This document shows positions 8,744 through 18,007 of a DNA stretch of 64,000 bases, piece by piece (the first letter of the stretch is position 1; each line of letters opens with the position of its first letter). This DNA is from Paraburkholderia sp. DHOC27 (GTDB taxonomy: Bacteria; Pseudomonadota; Gammaproteobacteria; Burkholderiales; Burkholderiaceae). Below the pieces are notes generated by a model, which was not told the origin of the DNA, made no database searches, and was given only the letters and a program-made list of their open reading frames with translations. The stretch is from contig NZ_QVQV01000003.1 of the NCBI RefSeq assembly GCF_003429005.1, forward strand, positions 186,723 to 250,722, read 5' to 3'. The position numbers were made by a program, and so were the translations under genes.

Positions 8744-9540
8744 ATCAAGAACCCGTCTTCAGCACGCGCAACCCGTGGTTCGTCACCAGCGTGGGCGGCG
8801 TGATTGCGCTTGCTATCGTGTCGATCCTGATTGGCTTTATCTGGTTGCCGTCGGTCAACGGTGACTTCAGCGGGCGCGGCCTGTGGGCGATGATCTGCAG
8901 CGCGGCGGGCGCGCCTTCAGCCTGGTACGCCAATGGCACGAACGTGACGGGCGCCGCTCCGAGCGAGGTGGTGGTGCTGCCGCCGCAGCATGTCAGCCCC
9001 GATGCGGCTTCGATCGGGCGCGGCGCGACGCTCGCCACACAGAACTGTTCGATGTGTCACGGCGTGCTGGGCACCGTGCAGGTGACGGCGCCGGCACTCG
9101 CCGGCCAGTACGCGGATGTGATCTACAAGGAACTGCGCGACTATCAGAGCGGGATGCGGGCGAACGCCATCATGCAGCCCATCATCCAGGCCCGCAGCGA
9201 TCAGGATCTGCACGACCTGGCGGTCTATTACGCGTCGCTGCAACGGGCGAACCCGGCTGAACCGGCTGCATCAGCGGATGCCAACGCGGAGAAGCTCGCC
9301 ATGCAAGGCGACCCGATCCGCAATATCGCGCCGTGCGCGGCGTGTCACGGTCAGCTCGACCGCAAGGGTGCGGCGCCGTGGCTGGGCGGCCAATCGTCGG
9401 TGTATCTGGCCGCGCAGATGCGGGCCTTCGAGAACGGCACGCGCCACAATGACATCAATGAACAGATGCGCAATGTGGCGCGGCAACTGACGCCGGAAGA
9501 AATCGACGGGCTCGCGAAGTATTACGCCGCGCAGCCCTGA
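8740..9540 (+). CDS. Membrane-anchored di-haem cytochrome c
   Basis: 266-residue last gene of the oxidase operon; its ATG overlaps the subunit I stop. One N-terminal helix (about 15-36, SVGGVIALAIVSILIGFIWL) is followed by two cytochrome c domains with CSMCH and CAACH motifs, again cytochrome c4-like. It is likely a membrane-tethered direct electron donor to CuA. With the two upstream cytochromes the operon carries seven c-type haems besides the oxidase cofactors, which is unusually many for one terminal oxidase. No haem-copper assembly genes are present. Confidence 0.88.
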   Translation: MNQEPVFSTRNPWFVTSVGGVIALAIVSILIGFIWLPSVNGDFSGRGLWAMICSAAGAPSAWYANGTNVTGAAPSEVVVLPPQHVSPDAASIGRGATLATQNCSMCHGVLGTVQVTAPALAGQYADVIYKELRDYQSGMRANAIMQPIIQARSDQDLHDLAVYYASLQRANPAEPAASADANAEKLAMQGDPIRNIAPCAACHGQLDRKGAAPWLGGQSSVYLAAQMRAFENGTRHNDINEQMRNVARQLTPEEIDGLAKYYAAQP

Positions 9541-9569
9541 GAGAACAAAACAGAGCCGATCAGATCAGT

Positions 9570-11207
9570 TTAGACGGCGCGCTGCGCCGTCAACCGCACG
9601 CCCGCTGCGGCGTGGCCATAACCGCGCGTCCGGCCATCTGATACAGCCGCTGCATCGGTGCGGAACACCGCGACCGCCGCCGTCAGACGGCGCGCCTGAT
9701 CTTCCAGCGAGCCCGCCGCGGCCGCGGCTTCTTCGACCAGCGCCGCATTCTGCTGCGTGACTTCATCCATCTGCGCGATGGCCAGATTGACCTGATCGAT
9801 GCCCGTGCTCTGCTCGGTCGCAGCCGCTGCGATCTCGCCCATGATGGCACTCACGCGGGCAATCGCCGTGACGATGTCGGTCATCGTCGCGCCCGAGCGT
9901 TCGACCAGTTGCGCACCGCTTTGCACACGCGCTGTCGATTCGTCGATCAAGCCTTTGATCTCCTTGGCGGCACCCGCGCTGCGCTGCGCCAGCGAGCGCA
10001 CTTCGCTCGCCACCACCGCGAAACCACGACCCTGCTCGCCCGCGCGCGCCGCTTCGACGGCCGCGTTGAGCGCGAGAATGTTGGTCTGGAACGCGATGCC
10101 TTCGATCACGCCGATGATGTCCGCAATCCGGTGCGAATCGTCGACCATGTGATTCATCGTGCCCACCACCTGCTGCGTCAGCTCACCGCCCTGCGCCGCG
10201 AGACTCGACGCGCCCTGCGCGAGCGAACTGGCCTGCTTGGCGTTCTCGGCTGTCTGCTTGACGGTGGACGTCAGCTCTTCGATGCTCGCCGCCGTCTCTT
10301 CGAGCGACGCAGCCTGCTCCTCGGTACGCTGCGACAGATCGGCGTTGCCCGCTGCGATCTCGCTCACGCCCGTATCGATCGATTCCGTGCCGAGGCGCAC
10401 CGTGTTCACCGTCGAGATCAGCGAGTCCTGCATCTTGCGCAGCGCCGTGGCGAGCTTGCCCATTTCGTTGTCGCCCAGCACTTCGATGCGGCCGGTCAGA
10501 TCGCCGCTCGCGATGCGCTGGAACTGGCCGATGGTGGCGTCGACCGGGTGCACGATGGCCCGCACCAGCCAGACGCGTCCGAGCCACGCCAGCACCAGCG
10601 CCAGCACGATGCCCACGGCAACCGCCACGCTGACCGCGTAGAAGCGGTCCTGCGCCTCCTGAAAGCGTTGCGCGCCATGATCGATCTGCAACTGTTCGAG
10701 CGTGAGCATCGCCTTCTCATAGGCGCTGTAGAGCGACGGCATCTTGTGCGCCTGCAGCTCTTGGAAGGCGGCCTTGTCGCCCGCCTTGAGCGCGGCCATA
10801 GCCGGATCGACACCGTCGCGCAGGAAGGTGTCGCGTTTGTCCTGCATCTCCTTGATGAGGCGCTGCTCTTCGTCGCTCGTGCCCGCGCGGCTCAGATAAT
10901 GCGCGAGGCGCTCGTTCGAGAGCTTTTGATACTGGTCGAAGCGTTGAAGGACGGCAGCGGCACCGTCCTGATCGTTCAGGTCCACCAGCGACGCATACGT
11001 GCCCAGCGCAAGCCGCAGACGCAGCAGTTGCCCCGCGCTGCCTTCGAGATCGGCGACGGCCGGCGTATCCACCGTGTACATCTGCTGCAACGACGCATTG
11101 CTCGCCCGCAGCGACAGCAGGCCGGCTGCGGCGCCGCCCAGCAACACGACGCCAAAGAAGACGATCATCACATTGAGGCAGGTGCGGATCGACAGACTTT
11201 TCAACAT
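9570..11207 (-). CDS. Methyl-accepting chemotaxis protein
   Basis: 545-residue chemoreceptor. The ATG at 11207 is chosen because GGAGATCTGTCA precedes it; the frame extends upstream without a better site. Order: first membrane helix (about 11-32), a four-helix-bundle periplasmic sensor, a second helix near 190-210, HAMP, then a long signalling coiled coil. The hairpin tip ([20 protein letters not shown]) is canonical for CheA/CheW contact. No che or flagellar genes are nearby, so it is an orphan receptor of unknown ligand. The C-terminus lacks an obvious CheR-binding pentapeptide. Confidence 0.92.
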   Translation of the reverse strand: MLKSLSIRTCLNVMIVFFGVVLLGGAAAGLLSLRASNASLQQMYTVDTPAVADLEGSAGQLLRLRLALGTYASLVDLNDQDGAAAVLQRFDQYQKLSNERLAHYLSRAGTSDEEQRLIKEMQDKRDTFLRDGVDPAMAALKAGDKAAFQELQAHKMPSLYSAYEKAMLTLEQLQIDHGAQRFQEAQDRFYAVSVAVAVGIVLALVLAWLGRVWLVRAIVHPVDATIGQFQRIASGDLTGRIEVLGDNEMGKLATALRKMQDSLISTVNTVRLGTESIDTGVSEIAAGNADLSQRTEEQAASLEETAASIEELTSTVKQTAENAKQASSLAQGASSLAAQGGELTQQVVGTMNHMVDDSHRIADIIGVIEGIAFQTNILALNAAVEAARAGEQGRGFAVVASEVRSLAQRSAGAAKEIKGLIDESTARVQSGAQLVERSGATMTDIVTAIARVSAIMGEIAAAATEQSTGIDQVNLAIAQMDEVTQQNAALVEEAAAAAGSLEDQARRLTAAVAVFRTDAAAVSDGRTRGYGHAAAGVRLTAQRAV

Positions 11208-11489
11208 TGACAGATCTCCGTTGGGCTGCCTGACTGAGGGCCATGAAGGCCACATGGGCCGGCTAACCTTTACAGTCAAACGTGCTGCGCCCAAGCCCTC
11301 CGGCCAGGTCCGCAACTTGATTAGTATTTAAGCGAACGCCAGACAGGACTACGGCGGCTCTCCAGAAAACTTTATGGTCGCAGCAAACAATTGCCTTACT
11401 AGGCTTTGCTCGATCTCAAACAATCCCGGATACTGGCAACGCGCGTTCTGTTCATGTCCAGATTCACGGCCGCTTTATTCGAGGTTTCC

Positions 11490-11861
11490 ATGCTCCGCGC
11501 CATTACCACGTTGCTGGTATTTCAATGCCTCGGCGAAGGCGTGTCGTATCTGTTCAAACTGCCGGTACCCGGGCCCGTCATCGGCATGCTGTTGCTGTTC
11601 GGCTTCCTGATGTTGCGCCCCGCAACCGCTGACGCGATCGAACCGACCGTGCTCGAACTGCTGCGCCACCTCTCGCTGTTATTCATTCCGGCGGGCGTGG
11701 GCATCATGGTGTCGGCCAGCAAGATTCGCGTCGACGCGCTGGCGGTCATCGTTTCGCTCGCGGTCAGCACCACGCTCGCGATAGCCGTGACCGCCCTCGT
11801 CACCCGCGCGCTGTTACGCCGGCAACGCCGCGAACCAGTCGCGCAGGAGGGCACGCCGTGA
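11490..11861 (+). CDS. lrgA: LrgA/CidA-family holin-like membrane protein
   Basis: 123-residue protein starting MLRAITTLLVFQ, with GAGG at 11481-11484 before the ATG. An in-frame upstream ATG at 11454 is less likely. About four membrane helices are visible, with the family signature PVPGPVIGMLLLFG near residues 25-38 and a short basic tail. LrgA/CidA proteins act with LrgB in control of autolysis or in transport of small organic acids such as pyruvate. It is coupled to the following lrgB (GTGA overlap). No LytSR or LysR-type regulator is adjacent. Confidence 0.88.
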   Translation: MLRAITTLLVFQCLGEGVSYLFKLPVPGPVIGMLLLFGFLMLRPATADAIEPTVLELLRHLSLLFIPAGVGIMVSASKIRVDALAVIVSLAVSTTLAIAVTALVTRALLRRQRREPVAQEGTP

Positions 11862-12598
11862 ACGCCATCCCGAAGTTGGGCGCGATCTGGGTTTATCTGG
11901 CGGCGAGCCCGCTGCTCGGCCTGACCATCACGCTGCTGGCCTATCTGATTGCCCAGACGCTGTATGCGAAAGCGCGCTTCAATCCGCTCGTCAATCCGGT
12001 GCTGATCGCGGTGGCCCTGCTCGTGGCCTTGCTCGAAATCACCGGCACGCCGTACGCCACGTATTTCGAAGGCGCACAGTTCGTCCACTTTCTGCTGGGG
12101 CCGGCCACCGTTGCGCTGGCGCTGCCGCTGTATCGGCAATGGGCCAAATTACGGCGCGCGGCCCTGCCGCTGCTGGGCGGCCTGGTGGCCGGCTCGTTGA
12201 CGGCGATTCTCTCGGCGGTTGGGGTGGCGGCGCTATTCGGCGCCTCGCATCAGACCATCGCGTCGCTCGCACCGAAATCGGCCACCACGCCCATCGCGAT
12301 GGCAGTGGCCGCCGAGATAGGCGGCCTGCCTTCGCTGACTGCCGTGCTGGTGATCACCACCGGCGTGTTCGGCGCGGTCGTCGCCCGCTCGATCCTGAAC
12401 CTGCTGCGCATCACGGAACCGGAAGTACGCGGCTTCGCGCTGGGGGTCGCCTCGCACGGCATCGGTACGGCGCGCGCGTTTCAGGTCAGCGAGGAAATGG
12501 GTGCATTCGCGGGACTCGGCATGGGCCTGAACGGCGTCTTCACAGCGTTCGTGGTGCCGGTGTTGTTGCCCGTGATTCTTCCGTGGCTGGTGCGGTAA
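11858..12598 (+). CDS. lrgB: LrgB-family membrane protein
   Basis: 246-residue polytopic inner-membrane protein with a GTG start inside the lrgA stop. Family-typical segments are LAPKSATTPIAMAVAAEIGG (about 140-160) and GVASHGIGTARAF (about 195-208). It forms the second half of the LrgAB/CidAB pair. About six to seven hydrophobic helices are seen. The order lrgA-lrgB is the standard one and supports both calls. Whether it serves murein hydrolase control or metabolite export is not decided by the sequence. Confidence 0.9.
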   Translation: MNAIPKLGAIWVYLAASPLLGLTITLLAYLIAQTLYAKARFNPLVNPVLIAVALLVALLEITGTPYATYFEGAQFVHFLLGPATVALALPLYRQWAKLRRAALPLLGGLVAGSLTAILSAVGVAALFGASHQTIASLAPKSATTPIAMAVAAEIGGLPSLTAVLVITTGVFGAVVARSILNLLRITEPEVRGFALGVASHGIGTARAFQVSEEMGAFAGLGMGLNGVFTAFVVPVLLPVILPWLVR

Positions 12599-12709
12599 CT
12601 GCGCTGAACAGGAACGCGTCACCGTACGCGGCTCGGGACTACCCGAGGTTGTCCGCCCCGGTGACTTGACGGACAGTAGCGAGGCACAGCATTCGCGGAG
12701 CACTGCGCA

Positions 12710-13519
12710 ATGAACGAGATCGGATCGGCCGTGTTGGTATTCGTGCTGCTACTCACCGGCACGTCTGCGGGCGTGCTCGTCAAACCCTTGCTGCCGGAGG
12801 AACACACCGCGCACGAAACGGTGCAACTGATCCAGTTGGTGATCGGCATGCTGGTGACGTTCACCGCCCTCGTGATGGGGCTGATGACCGCGTCCGCGAA
12901 GAACAATTTCGACACCGTGGGCAATGACTTCCGCAGCTACTCGGCGGATCTCATCCAGCTCAACGCCACGTTGCGCGAATACGGCACCGAAGCCGCGGGC
13001 GTCCGGCAAATTTTGCGCGCTTACACGGCAGCGGCCATTGCCAGCACCTGGGCGCAGGAACCGCGCCCACCCGGCAATTACTATCCAACCAACGTGCCCA
13101 CTGCCGGCGGTTCGGAGAAACTGGAAGACACACAACTCGGCGACATGCTCAACGACGCCGGCCAGAAGCTGCAGCAATTGAAGGCGCCGGACGCCTATCA
13201 CCAGCGGCTGCTACAGGTTGGCATCGCGCAGTTTCAGCGCATCGTGGAAGCGCGCTGGAAGCTGATCGAAGAAGCGCACAGCACGATCTCGCAGCCGTTC
13301 TTCGCCACGCTGACCTTCTGGCTCATCATCATTTTCCTGAGCTTCGGCTTGATCGCGCCGCGCAATGCACTGGCTCTGGTGATGATCATGCTGGGGGCTC
13401 TTTCGATTGCCTCCGCCGTATATGTCATCGTGGACCTCGATACACCCTTCACCGGTCCGATCGTCATTTCGAGCCAACCCATGCGCGACGCGCTGGTGCA
13501 TCTAAACCGCCAGGACTAG
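12710..13519 (+). CDS. DUF4239-family membrane protein
   Basis: 269-residue protein with four hydrophobic segments: two N-terminal (about 5-25 and 42-62) and two C-terminal (about 198-218 and 222-244). Between them lies a hydrophilic, probably helical domain. The C-terminal stretch DLDTPFTGPIVISSQPMRDAL is typical of the DUF4239 family. Function is unknown; the topology resembles bestrophin-like channels only superficially. GGAG lies about nine bases before the ATG. Its stop is only two bases from the stop of the convergent dehydrogenase gene. Confidence 0.75.
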   Translation: MNEIGSAVLVFVLLLTGTSAGVLVKPLLPEEHTAHETVQLIQLVIGMLVTFTALVMGLMTASAKNNFDTVGNDFRSYSADLIQLNATLREYGTEAAGVRQILRAYTAAAIASTWAQEPRPPGNYYPTNVPTAGGSEKLEDTQLGDMLNDAGQKLQQLKAPDAYHQRLLQVGIAQFQRIVEARWKLIEEAHSTISQPFFATLTFWLIIIFLSFGLIAPRNALALVMIMLGALSIASAVYVIVDLDTPFTGPIVISSQPMRDALVHLNRQD

Positions 13520-13521
13520 GT

Positions 13522-14595
13522 TTAGCAGGCCACCATCTTTTCGCGCGCCCATGCCACGGCCGCACGCGCCGGGGCAACGCCGCTCGCGCGCACACGCTCC
13601 GCCAGTTCGAAGACGCGCGGACCGATCTGCGCCACTTCAGCGAGCACGGCCTGCTCCTGCGCGGAGCCGAGATATTCCCGCACGCAACTGATGATGCCGC
13701 CGGCGTTCACGAGGAAGTCCGGTGCGTAGAAAATGCCGCGGCGATGCAGCACGTCGCCTTCGGCCAGCGAGATCAGCTGGTTATTCGCGCCACCCGCGAT
13801 CACCTTGAATTGGCAATTCGCTGCCACGGCTTCCGTGATGGAGCCGCCGAGCGCGCACGGCGCGAACACGTCTGCCTGCACGCTGGCGATGTCCGTGGTG
13901 GCGACCACGCGGGCGTTGAACAGGTCCTGCGCGCGCGCCGTGCGGGTTGCGTCGATGTCCGCCACGATCAGTTGCGCGCCCGCCTGATGCAGCCGCTCGC
14001 ACAGATCCCAGCCCACCGAACCGAGACCTTGCACCGCCACCGACACGCCATCCAGCGAGGTACGGCCAAGCGCTGCTTCCACGGCCGCCAGCAGACCGAC
14101 GAACACGCCGTACGCGGTGCGCGGCGACGGGTTGCCGCCATACACGGCGTTTTCGCGCGGAATGCCGCTCACGAAGCGCGTTTCGGCCTGGACGGCGCGC
14201 ATGTCGTCAGCGGTCGTGCCGACGTCCTCGGCGGTGATGTAGATCCCTTCCAGCGATTCGACGAGCCGGCCGAACGCCGTGAACAGCGCGCCACGGTCGA
14301 GCGTCTGCGGACGGCGCACGATCACGGCCTTGCCGCCGCCGAACGGCAGATCGGCAAGCGCGTTCTTGAACGCCATGCCTTGCGACAGACGCAGCGCGTC
14401 GTTATAGGCCTCGTGGTCCGACGCGTACTGCCAGAAGCGGCAACCGCCGAACGCCGGTCCGCGCGCCGTGCTGTAGACAGCGACGATGGCCTGCAGTCCG
14501 GAAGCCTCATCCGTGGCAAGCACGATGCGTTCGTGAGCGGGTTCGCCATGCAAGCCGAAAAGCGTGCCAGCGGCAGTGGTAGTCAGTCGGTCCAT
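13522..14595 (-). CDS. Glu/Leu/Phe/Val dehydrogenase family enzyme
   Basis: 357-residue NAD(P)-dependent amino-acid dehydrogenase that interconverts a branched or aromatic amino acid and its 2-oxo acid plus ammonia. Start at 14595 is preceded by AAGGAAGGAA. The catalytic Lys lies in LPFGGGKAVI (about residue 90) after the substrate-binding GMAFKNALADL. The Rossmann fold begins at VAVQGLGSVGWDL (about 185). Length fits leucine or phenylalanine dehydrogenases rather than glutamate dehydrogenase (over 410 residues). A divergent Lrp-type regulator 320 bases away probably controls it. Exact substrate is not resolved. Confidence 0.88.
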   Translation of the reverse strand: MDRLTTTAAGTLFGLHGEPAHERIVLATDEASGLQAIVAVYSTARGPAFGGCRFWQYASDHEAYNDALRLSQGMAFKNALADLPFGGGKAVIVRRPQTLDRGALFTAFGRLVESLEGIYITAEDVGTTADDMRAVQAETRFVSGIPRENAVYGGNPSPRTAYGVFVGLLAAVEAALGRTSLDGVSVAVQGLGSVGWDLCERLHQAGAQLIVADIDATRTARAQDLFNARVVATTDIASVQADVFAPCALGGSITEAVAANCQFKVIAGGANNQLISLAEGDVLHRRGIFYAPDFLVNAGGIISCVREYLGSAQEQAVLAEVAQIGPRVFELAERVRASGVAPARAAVAWAREKMVAC

Positions 14596-14915
14596 CTCGG
14601 TTCCTTCCTTGTGGGCGGAGTGTTCAGTGTCCGCGTGAAGCGATGGCTTCACGCCTGGCCGCGAGCCGTCCGGATCACGGCGGCATGCGGAATACGGGCG
14701 AGGCCGCCCGTGCATGTTGCGCGAACGCCTCGACGGCAAGAGTGTAGGCGGCCAAAACAGGGGATTTGTTCTGTTTATCTGGCATCATCGCCTTCCCGGC
14801 AGAAGTATCCTCTGCCCTGTCATATTTTTAGAGACGAATCGTCTGCGGGTCACGTGCAAGGGCATTGCCTGCACGCAATCGACCCACACAGTCCCGCAGT
14901 CCGCTGGAGGAACCC

Positions 14916-15374
14916 ATGAAGCTCGACGCCATCGACCAACGCATCCTGCGCGAGTTGCGCAACGACGGACGCCTGTCCAACGCGAAGCTCGCCGAACGCG
15001 TGGGCCTCTCGGCCACGCCGTGCTGGAATCGCGTGCGCGCGCTCGAAGAAGCCGGGGTGATCGAAGGCTATGCGGCGCTGCTCAACCAGAAGGCGCTGGG
15101 CTTGCCCGATACCGTGATCATCGAGGTGACGCTCGACAAGCACGACGAGCGCACGCTGGAACGCTTCGGCCAGGCGCTCGCGGACCTGCCGGAGGTGGTG
15201 GAAGCCTTTCTGGTGTCCGGCGAGTACGACTATCTGATCAAGGTGGCTGTGGCGGGGACCGAAGGCTACGAGTCGTTTCTGCGCCGCAAGCTGTACCGGC
15301 TGCCCGGCTTTCAGAACAGCCGCTCTATCTTCGCCCTGCGCTGCCTGAAACGCTCGGTGTCCGTGGAAGTGTGA
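14916..15374 (+). CDS. Lrp/AsnC-family transcriptional regulator
   Basis: 152-residue regulator. The start at 14916 has an ideal GGAGG at 14906-14910; the longer upstream frame is rejected. The N-terminal winged HTH (KLDAIDQRILRELRNDGRLS, about 2-60) is followed by an alphabeta ligand-binding/RAM domain (about 65-150). It is divergent from an amino-acid dehydrogenase, a common layout in which an Lrp paralogue senses the amino acid that the enzyme degrades. The 320-base interval between them holds both promoters, and no other gene is seen there. Confidence 0.9.
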   Translation: MKLDAIDQRILRELRNDGRLSNAKLAERVGLSATPCWNRVRALEEAGVIEGYAALLNQKALGLPDTVIIEVTLDKHDERTLERFGQALADLPEVVEAFLVSGEYDYLIKVAVAGTEGYESFLRRKLYRLPGFQNSRSIFALRCLKRSVSVEV

Positions 15375-15890
15375 AGGCGCCATGATGGCCGCCGGCCCTG
15401 CGCTAAACGACGCGCCGTTGCCCCGAACGCGCGCCGCCACGCCACAGGCCGCTGCGTCCAGTTTTTGCCCTGAGCGGCGTTGCGGCGAATTTCGGCGTGC
15501 TATAAGCTCGGAGCCGTCCGGCAGCAAGGCCATTCCTTACGGATAGCTAGACACCTTACGGAGACCTGATCAGTCTGTGCAATCACTGATTTAACCTGCC
15601 TCTCGATGCGCGGGTTGCCCGTGATGCAGGGTCCCCGGGCCTCCGTTCGAGGTGGTTCATGGGGATGAGCCCTCATCGGGCAGATCTTCCGCGCTTGCTG
15701 CCGTCGCCTCAAACCAGCGTGCCATCGACACAATCGGCGGCGTGCTGCTGGGACCTTTCGATACGGGAAGTTGCGCACCGGTGGCGGATCGCCCGCCGGT
15801 TCAGGCGCATAACGGGAGATGCACGATACGTGCGTGTCCGGTCGTCCGGGGTTGTGGCTTCAACGACAGGAAGGATCGGAAGTGAGACAT
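15375..15890. other. Gene-poor 516-base interval with RNA-like structure
   Basis: No convincing coding frame lies here. A TATAAG hexamer at 15501-15506 could be a -10 element reading rightwards, which would give a leader of about 370 bases for the small gene at 15891 or a separate RNA. The section 15608-15800 has long-range complementarity and several perfect local hairpins, listed separately. Confidence 0.4.
15608..15776 (+). ncRNA. Candidate structured RNA (strand assumed)
   Basis: Three complementary blocks pair across about 170 bases in nested order: GCGC (15608-15611) with GCGC (15773-15776); CCCGT (15618-15622) with ACGGG (15763-15767); GGTCCC (15630-15635) with GGGACC (15750-15755). 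Intervening gaps are nearly equal on both arms (6/5 and 7/7). Inside are hairpins GATGA-GCCC-TCATC (15664-15677) and GGCAG...CTGCC (15679-15702). A further hairpin, ACCGG...CCGGT, follows at about 15777-15800. I do not recognise the family. It could be a small RNA or a 5' leader; high GC alone can produce some pairing. Confidence 0.3.
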
Positions 15891-16232
15891 ATGCAAACAG
15901 TAGAGACCGCACGGCGCCCCATGATGGGCGGCCGTGAACTGGCGTGGCAGTACAGCGGCGGACCGTCGAACACGCCCGGCAGGGCAGCGGCTTGGTCGAT
16001 CCATCAGGCTGCACGGCGCGCGGCACGCGCCGCAGTGACCGGCACGCCAAAGGCGCGCCCGATGTTCTTCCGTCAGTGGGCAGGGCCGGCCGTCCCGCGC
16101 GACTGGCTGTCACGCAGCTTCCTTCCCCGTTCCCTGCTCGCGCATTGGCATACACGCTTGCACACCCAGTTGCGCACAGCGCCCGCGCCGTTACCTTCCG
16201 GCGCGCACGGCTTGCCCTCCGGACTCATGTGA
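15891..16232 (+). CDS. Hypothetical protein, 113 residues
   Basis: Unrecognised, basic, Arg/Ala/Trp-rich protein. The ATG at 15891 follows a GGA/AGTGAG stretch that could serve as a ribosome site. There is no signal peptide and no clear membrane helix. It lies between the Lrp-type regulator and oppA, downstream of the structured interval. Composition is close to what a non-coding GC-rich frame would give, so it may be spurious. Confidence 0.35.
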   Translation: MQTVETARRPMMGGRELAWQYSGGPSNTPGRAAAWSIHQAARRAARAAVTGTPKARPMFFRQWAGPAVPRDWLSRSFLPRSLLAHWHTRLHTQLRTAPAPLPSGAHGLPSGLM

Positions 16233-16365
16233 GCCTCGTTGTGCATGCGATGTCGCCGCCCTGCACCGGCCGCGTCCCGCTTCGTTCGGGAAAGCCGATT
16301 GCACCGCGCGCACTGCCGTTATTTTTTCTCCCGCATTTGCTGGCCATTTTCTTTCGACGCAATCC

Positions 16366-17982
16366 ATGAAACCCACGCAGTTCTCGATCGCGGCATTCAC
16401 CGCGCTCAGCCTCACCTTTGCCGGCGCCGCGATGGCGGTGACCGTTCCGCCAGGCGTCAAACTCGCCGCCAAACAGGACATCACGCGTCAGGTGCCCACT
16501 GAAGTCGAATCGCTCGACCCCGCGCACATCGAATCGTGGACCGGCAATACGATCGGCCTCGATCTGTTCGAAGGGCTCACCCGCATCGGCGCTTCCGGTG
16601 CCGTCGTCCCTGGCGTCGCCGAGTCGTGGACACGTACTGCGCCCGACACGTGGGTGTTCAAGCTGCGTCACGATGCGAAGTGGAGCAACGGCGAGCCGGT
16701 CACGGCCGCGGACTTCGTCTATGCATGGCAGCGCGTTCTCGATCCGAAGACCGGTTCGAAATACACGGTGCTGGTCGAGTTCGTGAAGAACGCCAAAGAG
16801 ATTCTTGCCGGCAAGGCGCCGCTCAATTCACTCGGCGCACGCGCGCTCGACCCTTACACACTCGAAGTCAAAACCGACGTGCCCGCCGCGTTCTTCCCCG
16901 AACTCGCCGCCTCGGCGACGATGGCGCCCGTCAACCAGGCGGACATTGCCAGGTACGGCGATAGCTGGACGCGCCCCGGCAACCTGATCAGCAACGGCGC
17001 CTACACGCTCACCGACTGGGAGCCGAACAACCGCATCATCGCGAAGAAGAACCCGAACTACTGGAATGCGCGCAACGTCGTGATTTCCTCGGTGACCTTT
17101 GCGATGGTCGAGAGCAACGAAACGGCGATGCGCATGTATCAATCGGGGCAGCTCGATTACACGTACTCGATTCCATCCGGCATCTATACGCAAATCAGCA
17201 AGCAGTTCGGCGACGAACTGAAGACCGGTCTACAGATTGCGACGTACTTCTACAGCCTGAATCTCTCTGATCCGGCGTTCCACGATCCGCGCGTGCGGCA
17301 GGCACTCTCTATGGTGATCGACCGCAACCTGCTCACCTCGAAACTCACCCAGGCTGGCGAAGTGCCGATGTACGGACTGATCGCGAAAGGCACCAAAGGC
17401 GCAGCGGTTTATACGCCGGAGTGGGCGAGCTGGCCGATGCCCAAACGCGTCGAATATGCGCGCGGGTTGATGAAGGCAGCAGGCTATTCGGACACCAAAC
17501 CGCTCACCTTTACGCTCACCTATAACACCAACGATCTGCACAAGAAAGTGGCGCTGTTCACGAGCGCGCAATGGCGCGTCTACCTGGGCGTGAATGCGAA
17601 ACTGGAAAACGTGGAGTACAAGGTGCTGCTGAGCGAACGCCACGCTGGCAAGGTGCAGGCATCGCGTGATGGCTGGTTCGTCGACTATAACGACGCCATG
17701 TCGTACTTCGACCAGTTGCGCTGCGGCAGCCTGCAGAACGATGCGCAGTATTGCAACCCGAAGGTGGACGCGCTGATCGATCAGGCCAACGCGCAACTCG
17801 ACGACAGCGAGCGCACCGCCCTGCTCACCCAGGCACACAATCTGGCCATGAGCGAGACGCCCTTGATCCCGCTCTTCCAGTATTCGGCGGACCGGCTCGT
17901 GAAGCCCTACGTGGGCGGCTATCTGGACACCAACTACGTGGACCAGCGCGCCTCGCAGGACATGTACCTGCTCGCTCACTGA
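16366..17982 (+). CDS. oppA: Oligopeptide ABC transporter, periplasmic binding protein
   Basis: 538-residue substrate-binding protein of the SBP_bac_5 family. Signal peptide about 1-24 (ending AGAAMA). The mature region follows E. coli OppA closely: LFEGLTRI, PGVAESW, WSNGEPVTAADFVYAWQRVLDP, then SNGAYTLTDWEPNNRI. It captures oligopeptides in the periplasm for the permease encoded just downstream. The ribosome site is weak. It is first of five genes in standard oppABCDF order, so co-transcription is very likely. Confidence 0.93.
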   Translation: MKPTQFSIAAFTALSLTFAGAAMAVTVPPGVKLAAKQDITRQVPTEVESLDPAHIESWTGNTIGLDLFEGLTRIGASGAVVPGVAESWTRTAPDTWVFKLRHDAKWSNGEPVTAADFVYAWQRVLDPKTGSKYTVLVEFVKNAKEILAGKAPLNSLGARALDPYTLEVKTDVPAAFFPELAASATMAPVNQADIARYGDSWTRPGNLISNGAYTLTDWEPNNRIIAKKNPNYWNARNVVISSVTFAMVESNETAMRMYQSGQLDYTYSIPSGIYTQISKQFGDELKTGLQIATYFYSLNLSDPAFHDPRVRQALSMVIDRNLLTSKLTQAGEVPMYGLIAKGTKGAAVYTPEWASWPMPKRVEYARGLMKAAGYSDTKPLTFTLTYNTNDLHKKVALFTSAQWRVYLGVNAKLENVEYKVLLSERHAGKVQASRDGWFVDYNDAMSYFDQLRCGSLQNDAQYCNPKVDALIDQANAQLDDSERTALLTQAHNLAMSETPLIPLFQYSADRLVKPYVGGYLDTNYVDQRASQDMYLLAH

Positions 17983-18007
17983 CGCCGCACCGGCAAAGGA
18001 ATCCGTC

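Noticed and set aside
15608..15776. 6S RNA (ssrS) identity for the structured interval
   Set aside because: Length and rod-like arms are suggestive, but the characteristic central bubble and conserved 6S sequences were not found.
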